A stretch of 7,366 nucleotides of DNA from Thermodesulfovibrionales bacterium (GCA_022013235.1 JAKLQR010000087.1:1-7366); one strand, 5' to 3'. Counted from the first letter of the stretch, positions 1 to 5,405 are shown. Notes: generated by a model not told the origin, from the letters alone. Program-made: numbers and translations.

Positions 1-169
1 GAAATAAATAAAAGTGATGCATTGCATAGAGAATTATTCACTTATGGGAGAAGGGTTAGGGTACATTGATATGCATTTGATTGTTTCGGCTCTCCTGACG
101 AACCTTTCAATTTGGACACTCGATAAGAAACTCAAAGAGGTCTGCTCAACGCTGGGGTTAGAATACTGA
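1..169 (+). pseudogene. 3' end of a VapC-like PIN-domain toxin gene, frameshifted
   Basis: This is the C-terminal part of a PIN-domain ribonuclease; the rest lies left of the window. Frame 1 from base 1 reads EINKSDALHRELFTYGR and then hits TGA at 67-69. The frame starting at base 47 continues with GLGYIDMHLIVSALL and ends WTLDKKLKEVCSTLGLEY before TGA at 167-169. Joined by removing one A from the AGAAGGG run near 49-55, they give YGRGLGYIDMHL...WTLDKKL, a close match to the usual VapC ending (GRGIGxxDxHLLASALL...WTxDKRL), including the last two acidic PIN residues. I infer a one-base insertion, either a real inactivating mutation or a sequencing/assembly error. Its antitoxin would lie upstream. 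It differs in sequence from the VapC encoded at 467-862. Confidence 0.72.
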
Positions 170-188
170 TTATCGTAAGCACAATAAT

Positions 189-219
189 AACCGCATCGAC
201 CTGATCCAGGGTTGCGGTT
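189..219. terminator. Hairpin between the PIN fragment and vapB
   Basis: AACCGCA (189-195) and TGCGGTT (213-219) are perfect inverted repeats. Within the loop, CCTG (200-203) and CAGG (207-210) can pair to extend the stem. It sits 20 bases after the PIN stop codon and just before the vapB control region. There is no T-tract after it, so a factor-independent terminator is uncertain. Confidence 0.35.
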
Positions 220-226
220 CAGATAT

Positions 227-259
227 TTACACATAAGAATGTGTTATAATTATGTGTAA
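227..259 (+). promoter_or_regulatory. vapBC promoter and likely VapB/VapC operator
   Basis: A perfect -10 box TATAAT lies at 245-250, 22 bases before the vapB ATG; no convincing -35 box is seen at 17 bases. TTACACATAA (227-236) and TTATGTGTAA (250-259) are perfect 10-base inverted repeats around the -10 box. The core half-site occurs three times: ACACAT (229-234), ATGTGT (239-244) and ATGTGT (252-257). VapBC complexes typically repress their own promoter by binding inverted repeats that cover it, so this is a good operator candidate. Predicted transcription starts near 257, leaving room for the GGAGG ribosome site. Confidence 0.65.
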
Positions 260-272
260 CTGGAGGTGTGAA

Positions 273-470
273 ATGGCGACGAATCTGGCATTGGATGACA
301 GCCTGATTGCTCAGGCCCAAAAGGTAGGTCATCATAAGACAAAAAAAGATGCGGTAACAACCGCACTTAAAGAATACATTGCGAGAAAAAAACAGGTAGA
401 AGTAATTGACCTGTTCGGCAAAATCGAGTTCGACAAAAGCTACGATTATAAAAAAGCAAGAACGAGATGA
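273..470 (+). CDS. vapB: VapB-family antitoxin
   Basis: This is a 65-residue antitoxin expected to bind and neutralise the VapC encoded next and to repress the operon. The N-terminal segment (MATNLALDDSLIAQAQKVG, then HKTKKDAVTTALKEYI to about residue 38) has the layout of the VapB antitoxins with a ribbon-helix-helix-like DNA-binding end: a short strand, then two helices with a KTKKDAV turn. The C-terminal part (about 39-65) is charged and rich in Lys, Asp and Phe, as expected for the tail that wraps the toxin. I chose ATG 273 because GGAGG (262-266) lies six bases upstream; an in-frame ATG at 252 lies inside the operator and before the ribosome site. The stop overlaps the vapC start in ATGA. 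Family assignment is by pattern, not by search. Confidence 0.82.
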   Translation: MATNLALDDSLIAQAQKVGHHKTKKDAVTTALKEYIARKKQVEVIDLFGKIEFDKSYDYKKARTR

Positions 471-862
471 AAGTCCTCGTTGATACATGCGTCTGGTCCA
501 AGGCCCTCAGATACAAGTCTTCAGACCTGGAAATAGCAGAGAAAATGAAGGCACTGATAAAAAACGGCGCGGTAGTCATGATTGGGCCGATCCGGCAGGA
601 ACTTCTCTCAGGGTTATCCAGTATCTCACAATTCAACAAATTAAAGGATATCCTTTCTGCGTTTGAGGATATTCCCCTTGAAAGCAAACACTTTGTAAAG
701 GCCGCTGAGTTCAGCAATATATGCCGCAAAAAAGGGATTCAGGGTTCTACAATCGATTTTTTGATCTGCGCTGTAGCACACATTCAGAATCTTCTTATTT
801 TTACAACCGATAAAGACTTCGAAAATTACAATAAATATTTGTCGATAAAATTACTCTCATAA
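467..862 (+). CDS. vapC: VapC-family PIN-domain ribonuclease toxin
   Basis: The product is a 131-residue PIN-domain protein, the usual size for VapC toxins, which are Mg-dependent ribonucleases that cut tRNA or rRNA and stop growth when free of antitoxin. The PIN acidic residues are visible: D6 in MKVLVDTCVWS, E45 in PIRQELLSG, D97 in STIDFLICAVA, and D115/D117 in FTTDKDF. No catalytic residue appears lost, so the toxin looks intact. It begins inside the vapB stop (ATGA, 467-470), so translation is probably coupled and keeps antitoxin ahead of toxin. The target RNA cannot be read from sequence. A short hairpin (872-893) follows the stop. Confidence 0.88.
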   Translation: MKVLVDTCVWSKALRYKSSDLEIAEKMKALIKNGAVVMIGPIRQELLSGLSSISQFNKLKDILSAFEDIPLESKHFVKAAEFSNICRKKGIQGSTIDFLICAVAHIQNLLIFTTDKDFENYNKYLSIKLLS

Positions 863-871
863 TCTAAGTCG

Positions 872-893
872 CCGGACTGACTGACTCAGCCGG
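872..893 (+). terminator. Short hairpin after vapC
   Basis: CCGG (872-875) pairs with CCGG (890-893), and CTGA (877-880) with TCAG (886-889), with one bulged A and a five-base loop. It lies 10 bases after the vapC stop. No T-tract follows, so it may be a weak or factor-assisted terminator, or an RNA-stabilising end. Confidence 0.35.
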
Positions 894-948
894 GATCAGG
901 GAAGACAGGAAACGATATCTCTCCGGGAAAGGCGATAAATTCAAAGGA

Positions 949-1161
949 ATGTACAGCCTTTTTTTCATAATCCTCATTCTTATCTCGATACTCATTGTCG
1001 GCGTTCTCGGAAACTATGCAATTTCTCATGACAAAGAAAGAATGGAAGAGCGGAGAAGGGAATATAGCAGATACAGAGCGATATTCGGGGAGGATATCAG
1101 GAAAGGGCGGCAGGAAGAGGATGGGGACGAGGAGAATGGAAAGCACTCTGGTTCCGGTTGA
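949..1161 (+). CDS. Possible small single-pass membrane protein
   Basis: A 70-residue ORF that I do not recognise. Residues about 2-21 (YSLFFIILILISILIVGVLG) form one strongly hydrophobic helix. The rest is highly charged: Arg/Glu-rich (MEERRREYSRYR) and then acidic and Gly-rich (RKGRQEEDGDEENGK), with no Cys or known motif. The layout fits a small inner-membrane protein with a cytoplasmic tail, or an uncleaved signal anchor. ATG 949 is the only standard start in the frame after an upstream TAA at 865. The ribosome site is poor: AAAGG at 943-947 is too close and AAAGG at 928-932 rather far. It converges on ruvB with a 21-base gap. It could be a chance ORF; the hydrophobic helix is the main argument for it. 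Confidence 0.42.
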   Translation: MYSLFFIILILISILIVGVLGNYAISHDKERMEERRREYSRYRAIFGEDIRKGRQEEDGDEENGKHSGSG

Positions 1162-1182
1162 GAACTGTCTGTAAATGGTGTA

Positions 1183-2241
1183 TTACGAACGGCGTTTTGT
1201 TTTGGCGCTGTCGAACAAGTTCGGTCCCTTATGCTCTGTGATATTCAGATGGGTATACGCAATGTCTGTTGCCTTTCTGCCCTGTGAGGTCCTGATCACA
1301 AAACCCGATTTCAGAAGGTAGGGTTCAATGACATCCAGCAGGACGTCGGTCTCTATCTGGAGTGTCGAGGCGATTGCCTCAATGCCCACGGGACCGCCTT
1401 TATAATTCAGAATAATGGTTTTCAGGAGCTTCCTGTCTGTCTCTCCCAAACCGTGTTCGTCGATTCCTTCAAGCGCCAGCGCATCGATTGCGATCGCCCT
1501 CGTTATTTTTCCGTCGGCCCTGACCTGTGCAAAGTCCCGGATCCGCTTGAGCAGTCTGTTCGCGACCCGAGGCGTGCCCCGTGCGCGGCGTGCGATTTCG
1601 AAGGTGCCCTCATCGTCTATCGGCACATCGAGAAGAGCGGCAGAACGTTTTACGATAAGAACCAGCTCTTTTTCCTGATAGAAATCAAGGTCTCTCGTAA
1701 TGCCGAAGCGCTCTCTCAGCGGAGAGGAGAGAAGCCCTGCGCGGGTTGTTGCGCCGATCAGGGTGAACGGTTCAAGCCGGTAGCGGTGTGTCCGCGCGTG
1801 AACACCCTTGTCAAACACGAAGTCTACGGCAAAATCTTCCATGGCCGGATAAAGGAATTCTTCGACTATTTTCGGGAGCCGGTGAATTTCGTCGATAAAG
1901 AGGATATCGCCTTTTTCGAGATGGGTCAGTATGCCCATGAGGTCTCCGCCTTTTTCAAGAGCCGGACCGGACGAGGTTATGATCCGTGTGCCCATCTCAA
2001 TGGCCATGATATGGGCCAGCGTTGTTTTGCCGAGACCGGGCGGACCGTTGAAGAGGATGTGGTCCAGGGATTCCTGTCTCTTTAAAGCAGCCTCGATCGC
2101 AATCTTTAATGTCTCCGCAATTTTTTCCTGGCCGATGTACTCAGCGAGGCTTTTGGGCCTGAGATTCACGACAATTTCTTCTTCGGCAGAACCTTGTTCC
2201 ATCAGGAAATCTTCTGTCTTTCCGGATTCTTCGTGTATCAT
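1183..2241 (-). CDS. ruvB: Holliday junction branch-migration ATPase RuvB
   Basis: RuvB is the hexameric AAA+ motor that, with RuvA, drives branch migration of Holliday junctions during recombinational repair. The 352-residue product is full length, slightly long at the N-terminus. Visible motifs: LRPKSLAEYIGQ (27-38), Walker A GPPGLGKTT (66-74), Walker B LFIDEIH (114-120), sensor 1 GATTRAG (163-169), the arginine-finger region SSPLRERFG (172-180), sensor 2 RGTPRVANRLLKR (221-233), and a C-terminal winged helix (about 257-330) with GGPVGIEAIA and FVIRTSQGRKAT. The start overlaps the ruvA stop by 4 bases (ATGA, 2238-2241). Only a weak AGAAG lies before it, so translation is probably coupled to ruvA. 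M14 is an alternative start and would give a more usual length. Confidence 0.98.
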   Translation of the reverse strand: MIHEESGKTEDFLMEQGSAEEEIVVNLRPKSLAEYIGQEKIAETLKIAIEAALKRQESLDHILFNGPPGLGKTTLAHIMAIEMGTRIITSSGPALEKGGDLMGILTHLEKGDILFIDEIHRLPKIVEEFLYPAMEDFAVDFVFDKGVHARTHRYRLEPFTLIGATTRAGLLSSPLRERFGITRDLDFYQEKELVLIVKRSAALLDVPIDDEGTFEIARRARGTPRVANRLLKRIRDFAQVRADGKITRAIAIDALALEGIDEHGLGETDRKLLKTIILNYKGGPVGIEAIASTLQIETDVLLDVIEPYLLKSGFVIRTSQGRKATDIAYTHLNITEHKGPNLFDSAKTKRRS

Positions 2242-2858
2242 TTCTTCTGTGCCCTGTAGACTTCCTCGAACAACTCTTCAGCAGAACTGATGCGGGGGTT
2301 GCGTCCGATGGCTTCCTCGATCATCTGCCGTGCTTCCAGATGCTTATGCCCGAGCTGAGTGACGAGAACGTCTTCGACTTCTTTTCTGAAATCTTCCGTG
2401 ACAGCCGGCGTTGTGTCGATCTCCTGCATCAGGGCGAACTTTGCAACCTTGCCCTTCAGCGTAGCGATGATCTTTTCCGCTTTTCTCTCCCCGATGCCTT
2501 TCAGCTGCCTGAGTGCCTTCGTATCTTTCTCTTCGATAAAGCGGGCGATTTCTCTTATGGGTTTGATAAGCGCCTTTACTGCGGCGGAAGGGCCGATGTC
2601 TTCTACCGATATAAAAAGTTCAAAGAACTCTTTGTCAAGGGATGACTGGAAGCCGACGAGGACAGGTTTCGGCTGTCTTTCCGTCTGGTTGTATGAGACG
2701 TAGAGTTCTATCTCGTCACCGTCGGAATGCGTCCTCTTGACTTTATTCATGACATAGCCAGGCAGAAGGATATCGTATCCGATCCCATTCACGACAAGGG
2801 TAACCCGGTCATCGTGTGCATAGCTTGTTTTCAGCGTGCCTTTAAAATAGGAGATCAC
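2238..2858 (-). CDS. ruvA: Holliday junction DNA-binding protein RuvA
   Basis: RuvA binds the four-way junction as a tetramer and loads RuvB. The 206-residue product has the family's three parts: an OB-fold (about 1-65, MISYFKGTL...VVNGIGYDILLPG), a double helix-hairpin-helix domain (about 70-140, with VEDIGPSAA at 85-93 and LKGIGERKAEKI at 119-130), and a C-terminal RuvB-binding domain (about 155-206). The first HhH has D-I-G-P where many RuvAs have G-V-G-P. The acidic-pin loop reads NQTERQPKP rather than the E. coli REDAQ, leaving one acidic residue there. The start is GTG (2856-2858), overlapping the ruvC stop as GTGA. AAGGGGA lies just upstream within the ruvC end and supports this start. 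Confidence 0.97.
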   Translation of the reverse strand: MISYFKGTLKTSYAHDDRVTLVVNGIGYDILLPGYVMNKVKRTHSDGDEIELYVSYNQTERQPKPVLVGFQSSLDKEFFELFISVEDIGPSAAVKALIKPIREIARFIEEKDTKALRQLKGIGERKAEKIIATLKGKVAKFALMQEIDTTPAVTEDFRKEVEDVLVTQLGHKHLEARQMIEEAIGRNPRISSAEELFEEVYRAQKK

Positions 2859-3340
2859 GGCTTCCCCTTAAAAGATTTTCTGTAAAAAGCGGTGAGCGCT
2901 ACCGCGAGAGCGTCGGATGCGTGCAGGGACTTGATATGATTTATTTTCAGCAACTTCTTCACCTGTGTCCTAAGCTGGTGCTTGCTCGCAGCTCCATATC
3001 CCACCAGCGCATTCTTGATTTCTCTTGGCGTTATCTCCACCATGGGGATATTATGGTGAAAAACAGAGACATATACAATACCCAGAACACTGCCGAGGAG
3101 AATACCCGCCCTCGGATACCTGACCAGGGAGAATGCAGTTTCGACTGCAACGAGATCAGGCTGTGTTGAACGGAGCAGCCGTTCGAGGTCGGTATAAATC
3201 TGGGAAACCCTTTTTGCGGTATGCTCTCTGCTTGATGTTTTAATATATCCGCAGGTGAGAAGGGAAGGGGCCTCGTTTTGGCACTGAATCGCCCCGAACC
3301 CGGTGCTTGCCAGCCCAGGATCAATGCCAAGGATTCTCAT
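2855..3340 (-). CDS. ruvC: Crossover junction endodeoxyribonuclease RuvC
   Basis: RuvC is the dimeric Mg-dependent nuclease that resolves Holliday junctions by paired nicks. At 161 residues it is of normal length. The catalytic residues are visible: D7 in ILGIDPGLASTG, E67 in VAVETAF, H140 and D143 in HASDALAVAL (the His form seen in Thermus RuvC rather than the E. coli Asp). F70, three residues after E67 as in E. coli, is kept. The next stretch (SLVRYPRAGILLGSVLG, 71-87) departs from the common AKNxxSALxLGQARG and looks one residue longer. ATG 3340 gives the canonical N-terminus and is the only start after an in-frame stop. The 15 bases before it are a C/T tract with no Shine-Dalgarno match. 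It lies 36 bases after the gmhA stop. Confidence 0.96.
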   Translation of the reverse strand: MRILGIDPGLASTGFGAIQCQNEAPSLLTCGYIKTSSREHTAKRVSQIYTDLERLLRSTQPDLVAVETAFSLVRYPRAGILLGSVLGIVYVSVFHHNIPMVEITPREIKNALVGYGAASKHQLRTQVKKLLKINHIKSLHASDALAVALTAFYRKSFKGKP

Positions 3341-3376
3341 GGGAGGAAGGGGATGCCTGTGAGAAGACGATACCGG

Positions 3377-3964
3377 TCATTTTTTCCTTGGCGCTTCAAA
3401 GAGGATCTCGTCGACCAACTGGCAAAGAACATGTCCCAGCGTAATGTGGGTTTCCTGAATGCGGGGAGTGCTGTCCGACGGGACAACGAACGCATAGGTG
3501 GCGCGGGAAGCGAATTTTTCCCCTTTTGCTCCGGTGAACGCGACTGTAGTCAGCTTTTTTCTCTTCGCGACGTCCATTGCCTTGAGGATGTTCGGGGAAT
3601 TCCCGCTTGTGCTGAGCGCCATAACGATATCGCCTTCTTCAGAGAGGGATTTGAGTTGCTTCGCGAAAATCTCGGAAAAATCATAGTCGTTCGCGATGGA
3701 CGTGATGACAGCCATATCCGTATTGAGTGCGATTGCAGGAAGACTGGGGCGTTCTCTTTTGAATCGGTTGATGAATTCTGCTGCAATATGCGAAGCGTCG
3801 GTGGAACTGCCGCCGTTGCCGAAGAGAATAACTTTCTTCCCGTCATTAAAGGCGCAGGCGATCGCTTTTGCTACCTCAATGATCCTGTCAATATTCTTTC
3901 CGTCCAGAAACTTCTCTTTTACCCGGATACTTTCTTCAAAGGCTTTCTTTATCTTGTCCCGCAT
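3377..3964 (-). CDS. gmhA: D-sedoheptulose-7-phosphate isomerase (SIS domain)
   Basis: GmhA converts D-sedoheptulose 7-phosphate to D-glycero-D-manno-heptose 7-phosphate, the first step to the heptose of the lipopolysaccharide inner core; it acts in the cytoplasm. From ATG 3964 the product has 195 residues, matching the family. The SIS fold shows phosphate-binding motifs FGNGGSSTDASH (48-59) and LSTSGNSPNI (117-126), with IANDYDFSEIF at 90-100. The positions used for zinc and catalysis in GmhA are kept: H59, E63, Q170 and H178. An in-frame GTG at 4006 would add 14 residues, but the family start aligns at 3964, where a weak GAG lies seven bases upstream. It heads the ruvCAB genes. A related SIS-domain heptose isomerase is possible but less likely. 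Confidence 0.9.
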   Translation of the reverse strand: MRDKIKKAFEESIRVKEKFLDGKNIDRIIEVAKAIACAFNDGKKVILFGNGGSSTDASHIAAEFINRFKRERPSLPAIALNTDMAVITSIANDYDFSEIFAKQLKSLSEEGDIVMALSTSGNSPNILKAMDVAKRKKLTTVAFTGAKGEKFASRATYAFVVPSDSTPRIQETHITLGHVLCQLVDEILFEAPRKK

Positions 3965-4135
3965 AATTTTTCTCACAGTCGTTGTGCTCTGAGGCAGCGT
4001 CTGCACCGGAGAAAGACCCCATTGGCTGCCACGGAGATGACACTCTCAACCAGCCTCTCACTTTCCCGCAACACGTTCTCCAAAGCGTGTGGAATTCAAG
4101 GAGAGATTACTTAGAGTAATAGAATCGCTCTTTTC
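3965..4135 (-). other. gmhA leader with a possible short ORF
   Basis: This is the transcribed leader expected between the gmhA promoter and its ATG. On the - strand, the frame from TTG 4071 to TGA 3973 encodes 32 residues, with GGAG six bases before the TTG (36 residues if started at TTG 4083). The peptide contains ESVISVAANGVF and ends FLRCRRCLRAQRL, with a CxxC pair. It stops eight bases before the gmhA ATG, a good spacing for translational coupling. I do not recognise it, and it may be chance. Apart from this, I see no gene between 3965 and 4298. Confidence 0.3.
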
Positions 4136-4141
4136 TGTCAA
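4106..4141 (-). promoter_or_regulatory. Candidate gmhA-ruvCAB promoter with inverted repeat
   Basis: On the - strand a perfect -35 box TTGACA (4141-4136) is followed after 17 bases by TACTCT (4118-4113), a weak -10. ATTACT-TAG-AGTAAT (4106-4120) is a perfect inverted repeat lying over the -10, so a repressor could act here. Transcription would start near 4106, leaving a leader of about 140 bases before gmhA. Confidence 0.5.
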
Positions 4142-4155
4142 CCTGTTGAATTTCC

Positions 4156-4187
4156 TTGACCTTTTTCAGAATCCTATGCAATACTAT
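4156..4187 (+). promoter_or_regulatory. Candidate csp promoter
   Basis: TTGACC (4156-4161) is a good -35 box. The sequence CAATACTAT (4179-4187) offers a -10 as AATACT after 18 bases. Its -35 box starts only 15 bases from that of the divergent gmhA promoter. Transcription would begin near 4192, giving a leader of roughly 105 bases before the csp ATG, which is typical of cold-shock genes. Confidence 0.45.
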
Positions 4188-4189
4188 CG

Positions 4190-4290
4190 CCGAAGTTTCG
4201 GAAGTTTTGTTGTAGGTAGCTCCAAAGACTTTGGACTTTGCAGCATTTATAGCAAGTTCCGTAATCTTCGATTACAATCATCAAGGAGGT
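4190..4290 (+). promoter_or_regulatory. Structured 5' leader of csp
   Basis: Three compact inverted repeats occur before the ribosome site: CCGAA/TTCGG (4190-4201), TCCAAA/TTTGGA with a GAC loop (4221-4235), and GTAATC/GATTAC with a TTC loop (4261-4275). The heptamer GACTTTG is repeated in tandem (4227-4233 and 4234-4240), so CAAAG (4223-4227) can pair with either copy, giving two exclusive hairpins. The last hairpin ends seven bases before the perfect AAGGAGGT Shine-Dalgarno (4283-4290). Long structured leaders that control mRNA stability and translation with temperature are known for cspA-type genes; whether this one does so is inference. Confidence 0.5.
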
Positions 4291-4298
4291 GTAGCAGC

Positions 4299-4499
4299 AT
4301 GGTAAAAGGAACCGTGAAATGGTTCAACGAGTCCAAAGGCTTCGGATTCATTACCAAGGAAGATGGCGGAGATGTTTTCGTACACTATTCGGCTATCCAG
4401 GGAAGTGGGTTCAAGACGCTGACAGAAGGTCAGGCAGTCAGCTTTGAAGTCGTTGACGGCCCAAAGGGACCTAAAGCAGAAAACGTCCAAAAGGCTTAA
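4299..4499 (+). CDS. csp: Cold-shock domain protein (CspA family)
   Basis: This is a 66-residue single cold-shock domain, the full length for CspA-type proteins, which bind single-stranded RNA and DNA and act as RNA chaperones in the cytoplasm. It begins MVKGTVKWFN and carries RNP1 KGFGFI (13-18) and RNP2 VFVHY (26-30), with the exposed aromatics W8, F15, F17, F27 and H29. The C-terminal half has EGQAVSFEVVDGPKGPKAENV, as in the family. ATG 4299 is supported by a perfect AAGGAGGT eight bases upstream and by the family N-terminus; the longer open frame upstream is not used. It is divergent from gmhA and convergent with trmJ. It may be induced by cold or constitutive; the sequence does not decide. 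Confidence 0.97.
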   Translation: MVKGTVKWFNESKGFGFITKEDGGDVFVHYSAIQGSGFKTLTEGQAVSFEVVDGPKGPKAENVQKA

Positions 4500-4507
4500 C
4501 AATCAAC

Positions 4508-4537
4508 ATGCGGGTTCCGGAATTCCGGAACCCGCAT
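4508..4537. terminator. Bidirectional terminator between csp and trmJ
   Basis: A perfect 30-base palindrome with arms ATGCGGGTTCCGGAA (4508-4522) and TTCCGGAACCCGCAT (4523-4537), folding as a 13-base GC-rich stem with an AATT loop. It starts 8 bases after the csp stop and ends 13 bases from the trmJ stop, so it can serve both converging genes. T-runs are short on both sides (GTTGATTGTT on the - strand). Confidence 0.75.
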
Positions 4538-4550
4538 TCCTAATACCCCC

Positions 4551-5321
4551 TTATTTCTTCGCCACTTTCTTCTCTATCTGTGTACATAAACCCTGAATCA
4601 TGTTCAGTTCCTTTTCCGTCATACCGGCTCTGCCGAAGAAGTGCTTCAGAGTGACAATGATATTTTTCATGAGATTCCTGTCGCCCCTCGGTATGTATTC
4701 AAGCAGTTCCAGCACCTGGGATATCCTTTCGTATATAGGTGCGATCTCTTCATGTGTCTGAAGGTTTTCAATCAGGGTAGAGTTGTCATATTTCTTCTTC
4801 CTGACCTTCCCGGATGTATCACCTGTCTTCTGACCGTGCTTTGAAAGCTCGTAGGCGATAATCAGGACCGCATGAGAAAGGTTCAGCGAGGGCTGGATCG
4901 TACTGCTCTGGATTTTGATCAGAAAGCCGCACTGATCCACTTCATCATTGTGAAGCCCCTGCGCTTCTCTCCCGAAGAGGATAGCGACTTTATTGTGTGC
5001 GGCTATATCACGAATCCTTGCCGTACCCTGTTCAACAGGCAATATCACCCCGCGTCTTTTTCCTTCTCTCCTGGTCGTTCCCACGATAACAGCCTTGTCC
5101 TTTATTGCCTCTTCAAGGGATTTATAGACCTCTGCGGAGTCGAGCACATCATGGGCGTTGCGGGCAAACCATCTCCCCTCTTCCGACATCTCGGGCGGAG
5201 GGTTAACGAGGCAAAGGTTTCTGAAACCCATGTTCTTTATAGCGCGTGCGGATGAGCCGATATTCCCCGGTTCCAGGGGTTCGACAAGGACAAAAAATAT
5301 GTTTTGTTTCCATGCATTCAT
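4551..5321 (-). CDS. trmJ: tRNA 2'-O-methyltransferase, TrmJ/TrmH family
   Basis: This is a SPOUT (trefoil-knot) RNA methyltransferase of TrmH group 1. TrmJ methylates the 2'-OH of residue 32 in the tRNA anticodon loop using S-adenosylmethionine. Of its 256 residues, about 1-160 form the SPOUT domain: motif 1 FVLVEPLEPGNIGSSARAI (10-28, with N20 and R26), motif 2 AILFGREAQGL (113-123), motif 3 QPSLNLSHAVLIIAYEL (143-159). The C-terminal about 90 residues (YERISQVLELL...FGRAGMTEKELNMI) are the helical extension typical of TrmJ. A broader label, RNA methyltransferase, is safer if position 32 cannot be confirmed. ATG 5321 has no Shine-Dalgarno; an extended -10 lies just upstream. It converges on csp. 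Confidence 0.9.
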   Translation of the reverse strand: MNAWKQNIFFVLVEPLEPGNIGSSARAIKNMGFRNLCLVNPPPEMSEEGRWFARNAHDVLDSAEVYKSLEEAIKDKAVIVGTTRREGKRRGVILPVEQGTARIRDIAAHNKVAILFGREAQGLHNDEVDQCGFLIKIQSSTIQPSLNLSHAVLIIAYELSKHGQKTGDTSGKVRKKKYDNSTLIENLQTHEEIAPIYERISQVLELLEYIPRGDRNLMKNIIVTLKHFFGRAGMTEKELNMIQGLCTQIEKKVAKK

Positions 5322-5333
5322 ATCTGGTTGTAA

Positions 5334-5344
5334 TCTATACCATT
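5334..5344 (-). promoter_or_regulatory. Extended -10 promoter of trmJ
   Basis: On the - strand, TGG followed by TATAGA (bases 5342-5334) matches the extended -10 pattern TGnTATAAT, and no clear -35 box is seen. Transcription would start around 5327, only about six bases before the ATG at 5321. That would explain the missing ribosome site. Confidence 0.45.
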
Positions 5345-5405
5345 TTAACTAATTTGGGAAGAGTGAACTTTCAGGAAGTACTAAAGGGATAAGGCTTCAA
5401 TTCCC

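Noticed and set aside
1453..2085. Long + strand open frame of 210 codons inside ruvB
   Set aside because: It is antisense to a fully supported RuvB, and its peptide shows no domain logic.
3278..4114. 278-codon + strand open frame over gmhA and ruvC starts
   Set aside because: It is antisense to gmhA and the ruvC start, has no ribosome site, and its peptide is low in recognisable pattern.
4089..4298. In-frame upstream extension of csp
   Set aside because: The family N-terminus and the perfect AAGGAGGT both fix the start at 4299; the upstream part holds the promoter.
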